A stretch of DNA of 9,668 nucleotides from Syntrophobacteria bacterium (GTDB lineage: Bacteria > Desulfobacterota > DSWW01), in assembly GCA_030145435.1 (NCBI GenBank), contig JAQYVQ010000005.1, forward strand, positions 1-9,668, read 5' to 3'. Numbering within the stretch: position 1 is the stretch's first letter; each line of letters starts with the position of its first letter. The translations under genes and the position numbers were made by a program. A model generated the notes under the pieces. That model ran no database searches, was not told the origin of the DNA, and saw only the letters and a list, made by a program, of their open reading frames with translations. Positions 6,478 through 9,668 of this stretch are shown here, in pieces.

Positions 6478-6499
6478 TCAGTGGGACCCTTGATAGCCT
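6471..6499 (+). promoter_or_regulatory. Promoter of the bioB operon
   Basis: Perfect -35 TTGACA (6471-6476), 17-base spacer, then TAGCCT (6494-6499) keeping the three most conserved -10 bases. The expected start near 6506 leaves a leader of about 28 bases with GGGAGAAGG (6523-6531) before the bioB ATG. The -35 box is embedded in the BirA-like operator. Confidence 0.6.
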
Positions 6500-6534
6500 G
6501 TCATGTCCATTAAGTAGGGCTCGGGAGAAGGAAC

Positions 6535-7536
6535 ATGGCGGTTCAAAAAGCCAGGTCAAGGAAAAACCTCGAGGCAGGACCCGTACCGGCAGATCTGAAA
6601 GCGCTGTTCGACCCCCTCCGGACCCCCACATGGGACCTGCTGGAACAGGCCCGGTACATCCGCCGGAAGAACTTCGGGAATCGGGCTCATCTCTGCAACA
6701 TCCTGAACGCCAAGTCGGGCGCCTGTACCGAGGACTGCGCCTTTTGCAGCCAGAGCATGCATCACCGATCGAGTGTTTCCGTTTACCCGCTCGTGACCGT
6801 GAAGGAAGCGCTCGGGGCGGCCCGTGAGGCCGAATCCTTTGGAGCACGTTGCTTCAGCCTCGTAACGAGCGGCCGGTCTCTCAAGGGAAAGCGAGAGAGA
6901 CAGAGGCTTCTCAAGATCATCGAGAGGATACGCGCCCGGACGGAACTGGAAGTAGCCTGCTCCATCGGCCTGGAGACCCCCGACTTCCTGCGAGACCTTC
7001 GCGCAGCCGGACTCAACACGTTCCATCACAACCTGGAGACCGCGGCAAGCCACTACGACATGATCTGTACCACCCATGGGTACGAGGAGCGAATACAAAC
7101 CGTTCGAGCCGCGAAACAGGCCGGTTTCACCCTCTGTTCCGGCGGCATCTTCGGGATGGGGGAATCCCCCTCCCAGCGCGCCGAGTTCGCTCTAACGCTC
7201 GGTCGGCTCGGGGTGGACCGAATCCCGGTGAATTTTCTGAACCCCCTGCCCGGCACGCCCATGGAGGGGCGTAGCAGGCTCAAACCTCTAGAGGCCCTGC
7301 ACATCGTCGCCGCCCTTCGCGTAGCCCTTCCGGAGCAAGAAATCCTCGTGTGCGGGGGCCGCGAAGTCACCCTGCGAAGCCTCCAACCCCTGTTGTTCAA
7401 CGCCGGCGCCAACGGCATCATGACCGGCAAGTACCTGACCACGCCGGGACAGGGAGTCGAGGCGGATCAGCGCATGCTCACCGATCTGGAGCTCGATTTC
7501 AGGCCTGTGGGGCACGCAGACAAACGCGAAAGGTGA
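6535..7536 (+). CDS. bioB: Biotin synthase
   Basis: Radical SAM enzyme that inserts sulfur into dethiobiotin, the last step of biotin synthesis. The radical SAM 4Fe-4S cysteines are Cys64, Cys68 and Cys71 in SGACTEDCAFCSQS. The sacrificial 2Fe-2S ligands are all present: Cys106 (ARCFSL), Cys142 (EVACSIG), Cys201 (TLCSGGIFGMGE) and the unusual arginine ligand Arg276 (CGGRE). These correspond to E. coli Cys97, Cys128, Cys188 and Arg260. Further family landmarks are NILNAKSGAC, YNHNLETA-like FHHNLETA (164-171), NFLNPLPGTP (233-242) and the C-terminal GANGIMTGKYLTTPG. At 333 residues the length is normal. It is the first gene of the operon, directly behind the BirA-like operator. It ends in tandem stops (TGA TAA). 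The enzyme should be active. Confidence 0.97.
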   Translation: MAVQKARSRKNLEAGPVPADLKALFDPLRTPTWDLLEQARYIRRKNFGNRAHLCNILNAKSGACTEDCAFCSQSMHHRSSVSVYPLVTVKEALGAAREAESFGARCFSLVTSGRSLKGKRERQRLLKIIERIRARTELEVACSIGLETPDFLRDLRAAGLNTFHHNLETAASHYDMICTTHGYEERIQTVRAAKQAGFTLCSGGIFGMGESPSQRAEFALTLGRLGVDRIPVNFLNPLPGTPMEGRSRLKPLEALHIVAALRVALPEQEILVCGGREVTLRSLQPLLFNAGANGIMTGKYLTTPGQGVEADQRMLTDLELDFRPVGHADKRER

Positions 7537-7540
7537 TAAG

Positions 7541-7581
7541 GATTCGGGATCAGGTATCAGGGGTCAGGGGCAGGGATCAGG
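7541..7581 (+). repeat. G-rich 7-base-periodic array (consensus GATCAGG) between bioB and bioF
   Basis: Six consecutive units start at 7541, 7548, 7555, 7562, 7569 and 7575. All have 7 bases except the fifth (6), and all vary around GATCAGG. The array contains four G-runs of three or more (7546-7548, 7560-7563, 7567-7570, 7573-7575) on the coding strand, so a G-quadruplex in the intercistronic mRNA is possible, although the first loop is long (11 bases). The rest of the 130-bp gap (7582-7666) shows no promoter or terminator I can support. Confidence 0.55.
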
Positions 7582-7643
7582 CCACCACTCCCCCGGGAAC
7601 CTTGGATCCATTGAGGCGTCTCGCCGTCAACGGGACGCGAAGT

Positions 7644-7670
7644 ATGCTTGATACGAGAGAGAAGCGATGA
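7644..7670 (+). other. Eight-codon mini-ORF ending on the bioF start (ATGA overlap)
   Basis: ATG at 7644 opens an eight-codon frame (MLDTREKR) whose TGA overlaps the bioF ATG as ATGA (7667-7670). bioF itself has only a weak purine tract (GAGAGAAG, 7656-7663), so ribosomes ending on the mini-ORF could help start bioF. The mini-ORF has no strong ribosome site of its own, and chance is a real alternative. Confidence 0.2.
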
Positions 7671-8902
7671 GAGCCCAAACCGAAACGCAGCCGAACAACA
7701 ATGCTGATAGTCCTTATTCCCTCATAGAGGACCGCCTGGACAGTCTCCGCGCCGAGCATCGATACCGGTTTCTTCGCCGCGTGGAAACCGCACAGGAAGC
7801 TCGCATCATGCTCGACGGGGAACCGGTCCTGCTCTTCTGCTCGAACAACTACCTCGGCCTGGCCAATCACCCGGACCTGAAGGCCGCGGCCAGGGAGGCC
7901 GTGGATCGGTTCGGGTGCGGATCGGGTGCTTCGAGGCTGATTTCAGGGAACATGCACCTTCATGAGGAGTTGGAGGAACGACTCGCCCGTTTCAAGCAGT
8001 ATCCCGCCTGCATCCTTTTCGGAAGCGGCTACGCGGCCAACGTGGGGGTTCTTTCCTCCCTGATGGAGCGAGGAGACATCATCTTCAGCGATTCCCTGAA
8101 CCACGCCAGCATCATCGACGGATGCCGCCTGAGCCGTGCCGACGTGAAGATCTACCGACATCGCGACACAGAGCATCTCGAGTCCCTGATACGGGACGCC
8201 AGCGGATATCGGAAGAGGCTGATCGTAACCGACACGTTGTTCAGCATGGACGGCGACCTTGCCCCCCTTCCGGATCTCGTCGGGCTGGCCCGCCGCCACG
8301 ACTGCATGCTCATGCTCGACGAAGCCCACGCCGTGGGCGTGATGGGCTCGAACGGACGAGGCGTGGCCGAGCACTACAGCCTCGACGACGCTGCCGACAT
8401 CTCGGTCGGAACCCTGGGAAAGGCCCTTGGAAGCTTCGGCGCTTTTGCGGTGTGCCGACCTGCGGTCCGAGAGTACCTGGTGAATCACGCCCGTAGCCTC
8501 ATCTATTCGACCAGCCTCCCCCCACCGGTCCTGGCCGCCGCCGTGAAGGCCCTGGACATCCTGGAGGCAGAACCGGAGCGGCGACAGCGTCTTGCGGAGA
8601 ACGCGAATCGCCTCGCCCAGGGCATACGGGCCCTCGGGTTTTCCGTGCCCGAACCGGTCACCCCGATCCAGTCGGTCATCATGGGCGAGGAGGCCAAGGC
8701 CATGAGCCTTTGCGAGCAGTTGCTCCAACGGGGGGTGTACGCACAGGGAATCCGTCCCCCCACCGTGCCGCCGGAAACATCCCGCGTCCGATTTTCCCTG
8801 ATGGCAACGCACACGGACGAAGACATTCGTGACGCCCTGGATGCCCTGGCTTCGTCCCTTGCCGCCTTGGGCCCACCCAGCTTGCGCCGCGCCCGGGAGT
8901 AG
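7667..8902 (+). CDS. bioF: 8-amino-7-oxononanoate (KAPA) synthase
   Basis: PLP enzyme of the alpha-oxoamine synthase family. It condenses L-alanine with a pimeloyl thioester to give KAPA, releasing CO2. Landmarks in order: FCSNNYLGL (57-65); GCGSGASRLISGNMHLHEELE (83-103); the glycine-rich cofactor loop FGSGYAAN (118-125); SLNHASIIDG with His146 stacking on PLP; DEAHAVGVMG with Asp218 and His221; the PLP lysine Lys252 in GTLGKALGSFGAF; and the C-terminal GIRPPTVPPETSRVRFSLMATHT (361-383). At 411 residues it is about 25 longer than the E. coli enzyme, with extra residues at both ends. 2-amino-3-ketobutyrate ligase and serine palmitoyltransferase share the fold, but the place between bioB and bioA decides for BioF. 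It is 130 bp downstream of bioB and 14 bp upstream of the aminotransferase. Confidence 0.95.
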   Translation: MRAQTETQPNNNADSPYSLIEDRLDSLRAEHRYRFLRRVETAQEARIMLDGEPVLLFCSNNYLGLANHPDLKAAAREAVDRFGCGSGASRLISGNMHLHEELEERLARFKQYPACILFGSGYAANVGVLSSLMERGDIIFSDSLNHASIIDGCRLSRADVKIYRHRDTEHLESLIRDASGYRKRLIVTDTLFSMDGDLAPLPDLVGLARRHDCMLMLDEAHAVGVMGSNGRGVAEHYSLDDAADISVGTLGKALGSFGAFAVCRPAVREYLVNHARSLIYSTSLPPPVLAAAVKALDILEAEPERRQRLAENANRLAQGIRALGFSVPEPVTPIQSVIMGEEAKAMSLCEQLLQRGVYAQGIRPPTVPPETSRVRFSLMATHTDEDIRDALDALASSLAALGPPSLRRARE

Positions 8903-8916
8903 GAGAAAGAATCACC

Positions 8917-9668
8917 ATGGAAGACACAAAAGATGTTTGGCTGCCTCTGTCGGCCGATGAGATTCAAGCCCTGATCGCGGCCGATCACAAGCATGTGTGG
9001 CATCCCTTCACCCAGATGAAGGAGTGGTGCGAACAGCCCTGCATGATCGTGGCCGCAGGGGAAGGGGCCTATGTGATCGACGTGGAGGGAAACCGCTACC
9101 TCGACGGGATCAGCTCCCTCTGGGTGAACGTTCACGGTCACCGGCGCAAGGAGATCGACGATGCGGTCCGGGACCAGTTGGACCGCATCGCCCACTCCAC
9201 CCTTCTCGGGACGGCGAGCATCCCGTCGATCAAGCTTGCAGAGAAGATCATCCGACTCGCTCCCGAGGGGCTCACCCGGGTCTTCTACTCGGACAACGGT
9301 TCCACGGCTGTCGAGGTGGCGTTGAAGATCGCCTTCCAGTATTGGCAACAGCACGAGGACCCGAAGAAGCGGGAGAAGAAACAGCTCGTCTCCTTCCACA
9401 ATGCTTATCACGGGGACACGCTCGGCGCGGTGAGCATCGGAGGCATCGACCTGTTCCACGGCAAGTACGGGCCCCTCCTTTTTCCGGTTCGCAAGGTCCA
9501 CTATCCGGATTGCTATCGTTGTCACCTGGGGCTGACTTCGCCTGAATGCGGGATCGCCTGTCTCGAGGAACTCGAGAAGCTCATGGAGAGGGAGACGGAC
9601 ACCCTTGCAGCACTGGTCATCGAACCGCTGGTCCAGGGGGCTGCCGGCATGATCATGGCCCCCCCGGG
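8917..9668 (+). CDS. bioA: DAPA aminotransferase (KAPA to DAPA), truncated by the window end
   Basis: Class III PLP aminotransferase that aminates KAPA to 7,8-diaminopelargonate. The first 250 codons are visible; the PLP lysine lies beyond the edge. Landmarks: HVWHPFTQMKEW (26-37), YLDGISSLWVNVHGH (61-75), the PLP-phosphate loop DNGSTAVEVALK (126-137), FHNAYHGDTLGAVS (160-173, Tyr164 on PLP) and IEPLVQGAAGM (235-245). Compared with E. coli BioA, Phe31 replaces Tyr17 and Leu68 replaces Trp52. The overall wording (PFTQMK, VNVHGHRRKE, IAHSTLLG, LTRVFYSD) is much closer to the B. subtilis protein as I remember it, which uses lysine rather than SAM as amino donor; bioK would then be the better name. 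Four cysteines (199, 202, 211, 215) form a CxxC-x8-CxxxC insert. It starts 14 bp after bioF, with AGGAGA at 8901-8906 overlapping the end of the bioF stop codon. Confidence 0.93.
   Translation, partial: MEDTKDVWLPLSADEIQALIAADHKHVWHPFTQMKEWCEQPCMIVAAGEGAYVIDVEGNRYLDGISSLWVNVHGHRRKEIDDAVRDQLDRIAHSTLLGTASIPSIKLAEKIIRLAPEGLTRVFYSDNGSTAVEVALKIAFQYWQQHEDPKKREKKQLVSFHNAYHGDTLGAVSIGGIDLFHGKYGPLLFPVRKVHYPDCYRCHLGLTSPECGIACLEELEKLMERETDTLAALVIEPLVQGAAGMIMAPP

Noticed and set aside
7541..7581. CRISPR-like or iteron array
   Set aside because: Units are 7 bases, contiguous and degenerate with no spacers, and there is no cas or replication gene nearby.
7667..8902. 2-amino-3-ketobutyrate CoA ligase instead of BioF
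   Set aside because: The fold is shared, but the gene lies between bioB and bioA and no threonine dehydrogenase is adjacent to it.
7943..9525. Long minus-strand ORFs (289 and 340 codons) opposite bioF and bioA
   Set aside because: Both are antisense to genes with intact catalytic motifs, overlap each other, and lack ribosome sites and family motifs.

Overview
This GC-rich, densely coding window looks like bacterial chromosome. The layout, the form of the biotin genes and the intergenic repeat style fit an anaerobic deltaproteobacterium (Desulfobacterota) best. That placement is an inference; there is no rRNA or other phylogenetic marker here. I see no tRNA, rRNA, CRISPR array, transposase or phage gene.

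Left part (1-3057, leftward). A gene of which only the first 16 codons are visible starts at 49 and leaves the window. To its right, a thiamine-diphosphate (ThDP) enzyme of the acetolactate synthase / 2-hydroxyacyl-CoA lyase superfamily (3057-1402) is followed after 41 bp by a zinc alcohol/polyol dehydrogenase (1360-338). These two are probably one operon, pairing C-C bond cleavage or formation with a carbonyl/alcohol redox step. The substrate cannot be read from the sequence.

Middle (3250-6318). An acyltransferase of the PlsC/LPLAT fold (3250-4191) runs rightward, divergent from the ThDP gene, behind a TTGACA-type promoter. It converges on a small SAM-dependent methyltransferase (4990-4325). 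The 133-bp gap between them holds a folded element built of 7-base repeats. A zinc-free medium-chain dehydrogenase (6318-5308) follows. The 317-bp gap between it and the methyltransferase contains no gene but has two large dyads, one of them a 107-bp MITE-like palindrome.

Right part (6444-9668, rightward). This is a biotin synthesis operon: bioB (6535-7536), bioF (7667-8902) and bioA/bioK (8917 to beyond the window). BioF makes KAPA from pimeloyl thioester and alanine, the aminotransferase converts it to DAPA, and BioB performs the final sulfur insertion; bioD is not in the window. Upstream of bioB is a good match to the BirA operator, lying over the -35 box of a TTGACA promoter, so the operon is probably repressed by BirA-biotinyl-AMP. 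The aminotransferase resembles the Bacillus subtilis (lysine-using) form more than the E. coli (SAM-using) form, as judged from remembered sequences.

I found no clearly new multi-gene system. The most interesting points are the BirA operator/promoter overlap, the donor type and four-cysteine insert of the aminotransferase, the 107-bp palindromic element, the 7-base-periodic arrays in two separate gaps, and the mixed subfamily signature of the ThDP enzyme.
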